From: Dyella_A sp049445995
GTDB lineage: Bacteria > Pseudomonadota > Gammaproteobacteria > Xanthomonadales > Rhodanobacteraceae
DNA length: 64,000 bases
Direction of reading: 5' to 3'
Assembly (NCBI RefSeq): GCF_049445995.1
Contig: NZ_JBMSDZ010000002.1
Coordinates: forward strand, 186,001-250,000
The notes beneath the pieces are model-generated. The model saw only the letters and a list, made by a program, of their open reading frames with translations, did no database searches and had not been told where the DNA came from. Position numbers and translations under genes: made by a program. Position 1 is the first letter of the stretch; every line of letters starts with the position of its first letter. This document shows positions 57,172 through 64,000 of this stretch, one piece after another.

Positions 57172-57959
57172 TCGCCGCGTGACGGCAGGCAGGCGCACGC
57201 GGTCATGGCACCGGCAAAGTCGCACGGCCGGGTCCTTCGACTGCCAAGCTCCCCAAGGCCGTGGCCATCCCTGGTCACTTCCCGCGTGCGCTTCGCCCGG
57301 GACGAACGGGCCGGATGGTTCATGGGGCCGATCCACAGGCGATGCGGATAAGGGCCGCTTGCGCCGCGTACTGCCGCGCAGAAGCGACTGCGCCATCCGC
57401 AGCACTCAGCCACAGCAGGCGCCGCCGTCGTGCTGGATCGGCGGACAGGGCACGCCGCCGCCGAGAGCAGGCTGCCCGCAAAACCGGCCTTGTCGGCCCA
57501 ACGATGGAGCTGGGGCATCGCATGTTTCCTCGTTTGCAGTGCATCACGGGCGCTGGCGGCGCCGACTGGGATGCCGCGCATGCCTGTGCCTCATCGGCGA
57601 GCGTGGCGCAGGGTGGGTCGGGAGACTACGGTAAGTCCGTAGTCAGGCACGGAGTCAGGATGGAGCAGGCCCCGGCTGGCCTGCTGCAGGCGTGCGATCG
57701 CCATGCTGGCGACCTGCATTGCCCGCCGATCGAAGCTCTGCACGCGGACGCGCAGGTGCCCTGAATCACCGTGGCGGCCTCGCTCCGGATGCAGGTGCCA
57801 CCCGCCGTGCTCCCTCTCCCCGCCGGGGAAAGGGAGTCAGTTTGCGGCGATGTGCATGGATGCAAGCACTGCCTGCCGTGCTCCCTCTCCCCCCGAGGGA
57901 AAGGGAGTCGGTGTGCGGCGTCGAGGATGGGGCCGTGCCGCCCCGGAAGCCCGCGCCGC
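57172..57959. other. 788-nt gene-free region between tldD and darP
   Basis: No frame here resembles a protein family and none has a ribosome site. It holds an isolated 8-bp hairpin GACTACGG/CCGTAGTC at 57624-57644, and the duplicated hairpin-bearing repeat at 57804-57921. Both flanking genes end in it, so it is a convergent region that could hold a decayed gene. Confidence 0.7.
57804..57921. repeat. Direct repeat of a 47-nt hairpin unit, 71-nt period
   Basis: Copies at 57804-57850 and 57875-57921 share GCCGTGCTCCCTCTCCCC, then a short loop, GGGAAAGGGAGTC and TTGCGGCG-like ends (one base varies). Each copy forms CTCCC-TC-TCCCC / GGGGA-AA-GGGAG. Confidence 0.8.
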
Positions 57960-58547
57960 TCAGGCTTGTGTGTTATCCGCTGCGTCGGTGGAGGCCTCGT
58001 GCGCAGCCTCGGATTCCAGCTCCTTCAGCAGCTGGAAGATCTCGCGATAGGCGCGCGGCGGCTTGTTCGGCGTGGCCTTCTCGGCGCGCGCCTGGCGGAT
58101 CAGCGAGCGCAGGTGCTGGCGGTCGAGGTCGCTCTGGCGGGCGATGAGCTCGGCCAGCGCGTCGTCGGAGGTTTCTTCGGCGATGAGGCGCTCGCGCAGC
58201 GCCTCCATGCGATGCATGGCGGCGGTCTCCTGGCGCAGCTTGTCGCGGTTCACGCCGAGCGCGGCACGGGCGGCGGCGAAGGCCTCGTCGTCGTAGCGAC
58301 GCATCACCTTGGCGAGGAAGCCGAGCTGGCGCTTGCGCGCGATGTGCGCGGTGATCCGGCGCACGTTGGCGATCTCGTTGCGCACGTCGTCGGGCAGCTC
58401 GATCCGGGCGAGCCTGGCCGGCTGCATTTCCACCAGCTGGGTGGCGAAGGCGAGCACGGCCAGCGCGTCGCGACGCTGCCGGGTGCGGCTGGGACCGTAT
58501 TCGGTGTCGTCCAGCTCGTGCTGGTTACGGCTGCGGCTGGGGCTCAC
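57960..58547 (-). CDS. darP: Dual-action ribosomal maturation protein DarP (YjgA, DUF615)
   Basis: 195 aa from GTG 58547, which overlaps the stop of the DUF1653 gene as GTGA. Helical protein with RRITAHIARKRQLGFLAKVMR, DRQHLRSLIRQARAEKA and NKPPRAYREIFQLLKEL, the conserved YjgA segments. In E. coli YjgA/DarP joins late 50S assembly. The C-terminus is acidic (ESEAAHEASTDAADNTQA). Encoded opposite to tldD and pmbA. Confidence 0.93.
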   Translation of the reverse strand: MSPSRSRNQHELDDTEYGPSRTRQRRDALAVLAFATQLVEMQPARLARIELPDDVRNEIANVRRITAHIARKRQLGFLAKVMRRYDDEAFAAARAALGVNRDKLRQETAAMHRMEALRERLIAEETSDDALAELIARQSDLDRQHLRSLIRQARAEKATPNKPPRAYREIFQLLKELESEAAHEASTDAADNTQA

Positions 58548-58801
58548 GAGGGGGTTCCGGTGGATGGATGGGCAAGGGTGTCGTCGCTGTCGGCCTGCTC
58601 CAGCGCAAAGCGCGGGATCGGCTCGCCCTCCAGCTCCACCGTTTCGCAGAACATGGCCGCCGGGCGCACCCACAGGCCGTGCTCGCCGTACAGCGCCTGG
58701 TACACCACCAGCGGTTCCATGGTCTCGCTGTGGTGCGCGGTGCCCAGCACGCGGTAGCGCTGACCCTTGTAGTGGCGATAGATGCCGGCGGCAGGTTGCA
58801 T
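58544..58801 (-). CDS. DUF1653 domain protein
   Basis: 85 aa. GIYRHYKGQRYRVLGTAHHS (residues 6-25) and VYQALYGEHGLWVRPAAMF define DUF1653, a small family of unknown function. ATG at 58801. Coupled to darP by the 4-nt GTGA overlap. Function not known. Confidence 0.85.
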   Translation of the reverse strand: MQPAAGIYRHYKGQRYRVLGTAHHSETMEPLVVYQALYGEHGLWVRPAAMFCETVELEGEPIPRFALEQADSDDTLAHPSTGTPS

Positions 58802-58920
58802 GGGACTCTCCGCAGCGGCCAGACTGGCGCGCTCTTTTCAACCGGTCCGTGCGACCCCATCTGTGGGGGTTCGGACGGCGAGGGTCGTCCATTCTACCCG
58901 CCCCCTTGCAGGAATCCCAC

Positions 58921-60288
58921 GTGAGCGAGATCGCCCTCCAGCCCGACCGCAGCGCCGAAGAACTGGACCGCCTGGCCAGCCTGGCCGAGGACGTGATCCA
59001 CCGCGCCCGCGCCGCCGGCGCCAGCCAGGCCGAGGTGGCCGCCAGCATCGACACCGGGCTCAACGTGAACGTGCGCCTGGGCGAGGTGGAGACGGTGGAG
59101 CACACGCGCGACCGCGGCTTCGGCCTCACCGTGTACTTCGGCCAGCGCAAGGGCTCGGCCAGCACGGCGGACCTGAGCCCCGATTCGATCCAGGCCACCC
59201 TCGACCAGGCCTGCGCGATCGCCCGCTACACCGAGGAAGACCCGGCCGCCGGCCTCGCCGACGCGGCGCTGATGGCTACCGACTTTCCCGATCTGGACCT
59301 GTGGCATCCGTGGGCGATCGACACCGCCGGCGCCATCGCGCTGGGCCAGCGCATCGAGGACACCGGCCGCGCGCATGCGGGCATCGACAACTCCGACGGC
59401 GCCGGCGTGCAGATGGGCGAGAGCCTGTCGGTGTACGCCAACTCGCACGGCTTCGTCGGCCGCGAGCGCGGCACGCGGCATTCGATCTCGCTGTCGCTGA
59501 TCGCCGGCGACGAGGCCGGCATGCAGCGCGACTACTGGTACGACAGCGTGCGCGACGCGGCGAAGTTCATGGACGCAAAGGCGCTGGGCGACAAGGCCGC
59601 CGAGCGCACGCTGGCGCGGCTGGGCGCGCGCAGCCTGTCGACGCGGCAGTGCCCGGTGCTGTTCGCGCCGGAGCTGGCGCGCGGGCTGATCGGCCATCTG
59701 GTGGGCGCGGTGAGCGGCGGCGCGCTGTATCGCCGCGCCAGCTTCCTGCTCGACCACGTGGGCCAGCCGGTGATGCCGGCGTGGATGCAGATCGTCGAGC
59801 GGCCGCACCTGCGCGGCGGCCAGGCGTCCGGTGCGTTCGACGCCGAGGGCGTGGCGACCCGCGACAGCGCACTGGTGGAAGGCGGCGTGCTGGCGCGCTA
59901 TGTGCTCGGCAGCTATTCCGCGCGCAAGCTCGGCCTGGTCACCACGGCCAACGCGGGCGGCATCCACAACCTCATCGTCGACGCCGGCAGCGTCGACGGC
60001 GAGCGCAGCGACTTCGTCGGCATGCTCGCGCGCCTGGGCACCGGCCTGCTGGTCACCGAGGGGATGGGGCAGGGCGTGAGCACCACCACCGGCGACTACT
60101 CGCGCGGCGCGGCGGGCTTCTGGGTGGAGAACGGGCAGATCGCCTACCCGGTGGAGGGGATCACCATCGCCGCCAACCTGCGCGACATGTTCCGCGGAAT
60201 CCGGGCGGTGGGCACCGACGTGGACTCACGCTCGCACATCCTCACCGGATCGATCCTGCTCGATCGCATGACGGTGGCCGGCGAATAG
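58921..60288 (+). CDS. pmbA: Metalloprotease PmbA (TldE)
   Basis: 455 aa from a GTG start with AGGA 8 nt before it. It is the TldD partner and, as usual, lacks the HExxxH site. Conserved parts are SLSVYANSHGFVGRERGTRH, the PVLFAPELARGLIGHLVGAV segment, and the glycine-rich RGAAGFWVENGQIAYPVEGI near the end. The heterodimer with TldD matures microcin-type peptides and degrades antitoxin CcdA in E. coli. Confidence 0.95.
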   Translation: MSEIALQPDRSAEELDRLASLAEDVIHRARAAGASQAEVAASIDTGLNVNVRLGEVETVEHTRDRGFGLTVYFGQRKGSASTADLSPDSIQATLDQACAIARYTEEDPAAGLADAALMATDFPDLDLWHPWAIDTAGAIALGQRIEDTGRAHAGIDNSDGAGVQMGESLSVYANSHGFVGRERGTRHSISLSLIAGDEAGMQRDYWYDSVRDAAKFMDAKALGDKAAERTLARLGARSLSTRQCPVLFAPELARGLIGHLVGAVSGGALYRRASFLLDHVGQPVMPAWMQIVERPHLRGGQASGAFDAEGVATRDSALVEGGVLARYVLGSYSARKLGLVTTANAGGIHNLIVDAGSVDGERSDFVGMLARLGTGLLVTEGMGQGVSTTTGDYSRGAAGFWVENGQIAYPVEGITIAANLRDMFRGIRAVGTDVDSRSHILTGSILLDRMTVAGE

Positions 60289-60384
60289 GCCATCCGCCCC
60301 CTGCGCAAGAGCCTGCGCCCGCGGTAGCATCTGCGGCAAATCGCCACGCCGTGGCGGTCTGCCACCACTGCCGAGGGTTTGGCC

Positions 60385-60795
60385 ATGAGTGTTTCTCCCG
60401 ATGACGTCGTTCCCCCGCCGCCGCCGCACGGCGAAGCACCGAGCGCCGGTACACCGACCGCCGAAGAGCGCTAGTGGGCGATGTTCGCCCACCTGTCCGC
60501 GCTGCTTGGGCTGATTACCGCTGGCTGGGCCTGCTTTCTGGGGCCGCTGGTGATCTGGCTGGTGAAGAAGGACACCATGCCTTTCGTCGCCGATCAAGCG
60601 AAGGAGGCCCTGAACTTCAACATCACCGTGATGATCGCCGGTGCGATCTGCTGGATCCTGGTGTTCGTGCTGATCGGCTTGGTGCTGCTGTGGGCGCTGG
60701 CCATCGTGTGGATCGTGCTCATCGTCATGGCGGCGATCAAGGCGAATGAGGGCGTGACCTACCGCTACCCGTTCGCGCTGCGTCTGATCAAGTGA
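60385..60795 (+). pseudogene. DUF4870 membrane protein interrupted by an in-frame amber codon
   Basis: From ATG 60385 the frame encodes a Pro-rich start (MSVSPDDVVPPPPPHGEAPS), then AEER and TAG at 60472-60474, and continues in the same frame as WAMFAHLSALLGL. In DUF4870 proteins a residue such as Gln, Asn or Thr stands between ER and WAM, so CAG to TAG is the likely change. The core (104 aa from ATG 60481) is complete: three membrane segments, KKDTMPFVADQAKEALNFNI and the final YRYPFALRLIK. The core could still be made from 60481, although there is no good ribosome site. Function of the family is unknown. Confidence 0.8.
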
Positions 60796-60938
60796 CCCCC
60801 GCTGCAAGGCAGCGGCGTGAGAGAACCTGCCAGAATCCACGGTGCGGTGTGTGGGGACACCAGCGAACGGGGTCCGCACACCGGTCAGGGGCCAGCGCCA
60901 CCGGGACTGGCCGACATATCGGAAAAGGGGAGACAGAG

Positions 60939-61298
60939 ATGGGATTTTTCGACTGGTACGTGTCGTGCATCAAGGATCACTACGTCGATTTCGAAGGCCG
61001 CGCAAGACGCCAGGAGTACTGGATGTTTACCCTGGTGAACATCCTTGCCGCCATCGTGGTGGGCGTCATCGGGGTGATCATCCATCTGCGGATGCTGGGT
61101 TCGTTGTATTCGCTGGCGGTGCTGTTGCCGGGCATCGCCGTGACGGTGCGCCGACTGCATGACACCGATCGATCGGGCTGGTGGATCCTGATCAGCCTGA
61201 TCCCGCTGATCGGCGCGATCTGGCTGCTGGTGCTGATGGTGCTCGAGGGTACCCAGGGCTCCAACCAGTACGGTCCGGATCCCAAGCAGGCAGGCTGA
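60939..61298 (+). CDS. DUF805 membrane protein
   Basis: 119 aa, GGGGAGA before the ATG. YVDFEGRARRQEYWMFTL, four hydrophobic segments, RRLHDTDRSGWWILISLIP and GTQGSNQYGPDPK identify DUF805, inner-membrane proteins of unknown function. It follows the DUF4870 gene, and such pairs of small membrane-protein genes are common. Confidence 0.9.
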   Translation: MGFFDWYVSCIKDHYVDFEGRARRQEYWMFTLVNILAAIVVGVIGVIIHLRMLGSLYSLAVLLPGIAVTVRRLHDTDRSGWWILISLIPLIGAIWLLVLMVLEGTQGSNQYGPDPKQAG

Positions 61299-61321
61299 GC
61301 CGAAGGGCTTCGCAGCGGTGG

Positions 61322-61346
61322 AAAGGGCGGCGCAAGCCGCCCTTTT
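61322..61346. terminator. Bidirectional terminator between DUF805 and ispA
   Basis: AAAGGGCGGC, loop GCAA, GCCGCCCTTTT. A and T runs on both sides let it end transcription of both convergent genes; the last T is also the end of the ispA stop. Confidence 0.88.
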
Positions 61347-62236
61347 CAGTGCTGGCGACCGGCCGCGTAGCGCGCAAGTTCGATCAGCAGCTCGCTACGC
61401 GACTCCAGCATGGAGATGGCGGCGAGCGCCTCGTCGGTGAGCTGGACCAGCCGGGCGCGCGAGGCGTCCAGGCCCAGGATCGATGGGAAGGTGGGCTTGT
61501 CGGCGGCGGCGTCCTTGCCGGCGGTCTTGCCGATCACCGCCGATTCGCCCTCGACGTCGAGGATGTCGTCGCGCACCTGGAAGGCCAGGCCGACGGCGTG
61601 GGCGTAATGGTCCAGCGCATCCACAGTCGCGGTGTCCGCGCCGGCGGTCATCGCGCCGAGCTGCACCGAGGCGCGGATCAGCGCGCCGGTCTTGCAGGCG
61701 TGCATGTGCTCCAGCTCGTTCAGCGACAGGCTGCGGCCCACCGCGGCCAGATCCAGCGCCTGGCCGCCGGCCATGCCCTCGGCGCCGCAGGCGCGGCCGA
61801 GTGCGCGCTGCATCGCCATGCCGGTGGCCGGCTCCACCGGCGCCTGCGCCAGCAGTTCGAAGGCCAGCGCCTGCAGCGCGTCGCCGGCCAGGATCGCCAT
61901 CGCCTCGCCGAATGCGATGTGGCAGGTGGGGCGGCCGCGGCGCAGGGCGTCGTCGTCCATCGCCGGCAGGTCGTCGTGCACCAGCGAGTAGGCGTGGATC
62001 AGTTCCACCGCGCAGGCGGGCATGTCGAGCGCGGCGTCGTTGCGGCCCAATGCGTGGCCGGTCGCGTAGACCAGCAGCGGGCGCAGCCGCTTGCCGCCGC
62101 CGAGCACCGCGTAGCGCATGGCGCGGTGCAGGTCGGTGGGCGGGACGTTGGCGGCGGGCAGGGCGGCAGCGAGGGCGCGGTCGGCACGGTCGATCAGCGC
62201 CTGCAGCGCGGAGCCAAGCTCAGAGTTCGGGTTCAA
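61346..62236 (-). CDS. ispA: Farnesyl diphosphate synthase
   Basis: 296 aa from a TTG start. The first Asp-rich motif is [10 protein letters not shown] (Asp88, Asp89, Asp94), the second VRDDILD (Asp223, Asp224, Asp227). [17 protein letters not shown] precedes them. It condenses IPP with DMAPP and GPP to farnesyl diphosphate. The TTG lies 17 nt inside xseB; no ATG or GTG nearer gives the full N-terminal helix, so the unusual start is accepted. xseB-ispA is a conserved pair. Confidence 0.93.
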   Translation of the reverse strand: MNPNSELGSALQALIDRADRALAAALPAANVPPTDLHRAMRYAVLGGGKRLRPLLVYATGHALGRNDAALDMPACAVELIHAYSLVHDDLPAMDDDALRRGRPTCHIAFGEAMAILAGDALQALAFELLAQAPVEPATGMAMQRALGRACGAEGMAGGQALDLAAVGRSLSLNELEHMHACKTGALIRASVQLGAMTAGADTATVDALDHYAHAVGLAFQVRDDILDVEGESAVIGKTAGKDAAADKPTFPSILGLDASRARLVQLTDEALAAISMLESRSELLIELARYAAGRQH

Positions 62237-62477
62237 ACGGTTCGGCGCTCTCGGGGGCGTCGGGATCGAGCAGCAGGCGCACGCGCAGGTCGGCCTTTTC
62301 CAGCGCCTGCTGGCAGTGGCGGTACAGGCCGATGCCGCGCTCGAAGGAGGCCAGCGAATCGTCCAGGCTCAGCTCGCCGCCCTCCATCTTCGCCACCAGC
62401 TGCTCGAGCTCGTCGAGCGAATGCTCGAAGTCGGCGGCTGGCGCGGTATCGACAGGGGCGGGAACGGTCTTGGCCAT
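62220..62477 (-). CDS. xseB: Exodeoxyribonuclease VII small subunit
   Basis: 85 aa from ATG 62477. [20 protein letters not shown] and the following [26 protein letters not shown] are the XseB signature helices. It works with XseA, which is not in this window. A longer frame reaches 62573, but its extra residues do not match the family. Its 3' end overlaps ispA by 17 nt. Confidence 0.93.
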   Translation of the reverse strand: MAKTVPAPVDTAPAADFEHSLDELEQLVAKMEGGELSLDDSLASFERGIGLYRHCQQALEKADLRVRLLLDPDAPESAEPFEPEL

Positions 62478-62529
62478 GGCCGGGAACGCTAACGCAGCGG
62501 GGGCGCTGAAGCAATGGAAAGCGGCTAGA

Positions 62530-62613
62530 GCGAGGAGTGAGGAGTGAGAGAGAGCAGCTGCCGCCGCGCGCATCGCTCGTGCTTTCTCTCACTCCTCACT
62601 CCTCACTCCTCGC
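62530..62613. repeat. Heptad-repeat palindrome 5 (GGAGTGA units)
   Basis: The left arm 62530-62555 has GGAGTGA twice and GAGAGAGC. The right arm 62581-62613 has GCTTTCTCTCACTCC and two more CTCACTC units. It lies between xseB and tilS and encodes the last residues and stop of tilS. Confidence 0.8.
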
Positions 62614-63896
62614 CCCGGTTGCCAGCGCAGCCGCTCGCCCGGTGCGCCCAACAACGCCACGCCGCGATCGCTGAGCCAGCGGTCGGCGACGGCGATCAGG
62701 GTGTCGTCCTCGTAGAGCAACGGGCAGGCCGGGCGCAGCCACGGCGGCATGGCGCCGGTCTGGAACAGGTCGCGCAGTTCGCGGGTGTGGCGGTCGCCGG
62801 CCGGGCGCAGGCGTTCGCCGCCGCGGCGCAGGCGCACGGTGAGCGGGGCGGCCAGCGTGCCGTCGAGGGTGAGCGTGCCGCCGTCGGGCAGGGCCAGTGT
62901 GCCGCCGTGCCAGGTGGCCTGCCAGTCGAGCGGCAGCGAGGGCGCGGGCGTCGGCACGGCCCAGAGCCGGCCGCGCCAGACGTGCAGGGCGACGCCGGGC
63001 CAGCGGATGCACGGTACCCGGCCCTCGCGGGCGTCGAGCTGGCGCAGGATCTGCGCGCGCTGGGCACCGGTGGGCGCGCGCAGGCCGCGGCCGTGCAGCC
63101 AGTGGTCAAGCAATGGCTCGCGCAGGCCGGGGGCCAGCGCGCGCCAGACCGCGGCGTCGAGGCTGCCGCTGGCCGGATCGTGCAGGGCGTCGAACGCCGG
63201 TTGCCACTGCGCGCGCAGCGCGTCGGCAGCGTCGCGGCACAGCGCGGCGCTGCGGATGATCGAATCGGCCGCGTGCGGCCAGTGCGTGGCCAGCCGCGGC
63301 AGCACCTCGTGGCGCAGGGCGTGCCGGGCCAGGCGCGGGTCGGCGTTGGCCGGGTCGTCCAGGCAGGCCAGCGCGTGCGTGCGCACGTGGTCGAGCAGGG
63401 CGGCGCGCGGCAGCGCCAGCAGCGGTCGCCACAGCGTGCCGGCGCCGAGCGGCCGCTGCTCGCGCATGCCGCCCAGACCCTCCGGGCCGGCGCCGCGCAG
63501 CAGCTTCAGCAGCACGGTTTCGACCTGGTCGTCGCGATGGTGCGCGGTGAGCAGCCACTCGCCCGGGTGCAGCGCGGCGGCGAGGGCGTCGTAGCGCGCG
63601 CGGCGCGCCGAGCCCTCGATGCCGAGCCCGGCATCGAGGTCGACGCGCACCCGCAGCACCTCGCATGGCACGTCCCACTGCCGGCAGCACGCCTGCGCGT
63701 GCTCGGCCCAGCGGCCGCTGTCCGCATGCAGGCCGTGGTCCACGTGCAGTGCCCGCAGCGGCCGCTCGCGCGGGCGACCTGCCAGCGCGTGCAGCAGGGC
63801 GGTGGAGTCGGGGCCGCCGCTGAATGCCACGCACAGCGCGGGCGGCCGCGCGTCGGCCAGGTGCGCGGTCAGGTGGTCGTCGAGCGTGGCGTGCAC
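62589..63896 (-). CDS. tilS: tRNA(Ile)-lysidine synthetase
   Basis: 435 aa. The PP-loop is AFSGGPDS (residues 24-31). The N-terminal domain has HVDHGLHADSGRW and LTAHHRDDQVETVLLKLLRG; the C-terminal TilS domain includes LRRGGERLRPAGDRHTRELRDLFQ. It puts lysidine at position 34 of the AUA-reading tRNA-Ile, an essential step. Its last ten residues or so (GRGVRSEE) and its stop come from the heptad-repeat palindrome, so the C-terminus is atypical. Confidence 0.95.
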   Translation of the reverse strand: MHATLDDHLTAHLADARPPALCVAFSGGPDSTALLHALAGRPRERPLRALHVDHGLHADSGRWAEHAQACCRQWDVPCEVLRVRVDLDAGLGIEGSARRARYDALAAALHPGEWLLTAHHRDDQVETVLLKLLRGAGPEGLGGMREQRPLGAGTLWRPLLALPRAALLDHVRTHALACLDDPANADPRLARHALRHEVLPRLATHWPHAADSIIRSAALCRDAADALRAQWQPAFDALHDPASGSLDAAVWRALAPGLREPLLDHWLHGRGLRAPTGAQRAQILRQLDAREGRVPCIRWPGVALHVWRGRLWAVPTPAPSLPLDWQATWHGGTLALPDGGTLTLDGTLAAPLTVRLRRGGERLRPAGDRHTRELRDLFQTGAMPPWLRPACPLLYEDDTLIAVADRWLSDRGVALLGAPGERLRWQPGRGVRSEE

Positions 63897-63921
63897 GGGC
63901 GTGGGGCGCTGCGGTGTGAGG

Positions 63922-64000
63922 TTACTTGCGCCGCTTGTCGCGTACGTACAGCGTGCGGGTCGCGCCGTCGCCGCGCGGGTCGATCTCGAACAGCCCGATC
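63922..64000 (-). CDS. 3' end of an unidentified gene
   Basis: Only 25 residues and the stop are visible (IGLFEIDPRGDGATRTLYVR, then a basic DKRRK end). The frame is open to the window edge. Too little to assign a family. Confidence 0.55.
   Translation of the reverse strand, partial: IGLFEIDPRGDGATRTLYVRDKRRK

Noticed and set aside
54123..57182. 1019-codon plus-strand frame through yhdP and tldD
   Set aside because: Alternate-frame shadow with Arg/Ala/Gly-rich composition; both real genes have clear family motifs in other frames.
57179..57634. 151-codon frame after tldD
   Set aside because: Low-complexity Arg/Pro/Gly composition, overlapping equally long frames, no start signal; region treated as non-coding.
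62478..62573. N-terminal extension of xseB with a signal-like hydrophobic stretch
   Set aside because: XseB is cytoplasmic and short; the extension runs into the heptad palindrome and is not family-like.

Overview
The window is 64 kb of GC-rich chromosome from a gammaproteobacterium, most likely a Xanthomonadales/Lysobacterales member near Rhodanobacteraceae. This placement is an inference. It rests on the gene order lolB-ispE-tRNA(Gln)-prs-rplY-pth-ychF, the FabV-type enoyl-ACP reductase, the plant-type (class II) DAHP synthase, the DarP and TldD/PmbA homologues, and intergenic palindromes built of 7-nt tandem repeats. There is no rRNA, insertion sequence, CRISPR array, prophage or integrase. 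It is core chromosome, and the unusual features are mostly in the spaces between genes and in a few damaged or fused genes.

Layout. 1-7.5 kb: 3' end of a TPR protein gene, lolB, an ispE fused in frame to an N-terminal GNAT acetyltransferase, tRNA-Gln, prs, rplY (ctc), pth, ychF and an acyl-CoA thioesterase. 7.7-9.6 kb: tRNA-Tyr, -Gly and -Thr, a first tuf and tRNA-Trp. 9.7-22.2 kb: secE-nusG-rplKAJL-rpoBC. 22.3-26.6 kb: str operon rpsL-rpsG-fusA-tuf (second copy). 27.1-37.8 kb: S10 and spc operons from rpsJ to secY, interrupted by a 219-nt hairpin/promoter region between rpsN and rpsH, and without rpmJ. 38-41 kb: alpha operon rpsM-rpsK-rpsD-rpoA-rplQ, closed by a strong terminator. 41.2-64 kb: mixed housekeeping genes: dsbB, class II DAHP synthase, a B3 metallo-beta-lactamase relative that has lost its HxHxDH block, two c-type cytochromes, fabV, a Mug-like glycosylase with a Dph6-like ATPase, an MscS-type channel, rng-yhdP-tldD, DUF1653-darP on the opposite strand, pmbA, a DUF4870 gene split by an amber codon, a DUF805 gene, ispA-xseB, tilS and the edge of one more gene.

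How the genes work together. The first two thirds supply transcription and translation: RNA polymerase alpha, beta and beta', NusG, most ribosomal proteins, EF-Tu twice, EF-G, five tRNAs, peptidyl-tRNA hydrolase, YchF and, at the far end, TilS for tRNA-Ile lysidine. SecE and SecY lie inside ribosomal operons, as is usual. Prs, IspE and IspA serve PRPP and isoprenoid supply. LolB, YhdP, the MscS channel, DsbB and the cytochromes serve the envelope and respiration. TldD and PmbA form a peptide-modifying protease pair.

The strongest leads for further work are: five heptad-repeat palindromes that keep complementary arms although the repeat unit differs from element to element; the GNAT-IspE fusion; the amber codon in the DUF4870 gene; the exact loss of the zinc-binding block in the B3-like lactamase; a 24-nt poly-G run after the second tuf; and a 188-nt repeat of the tRNA-Tyr 3' end that resembles the E. 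coli tyrT distal region.
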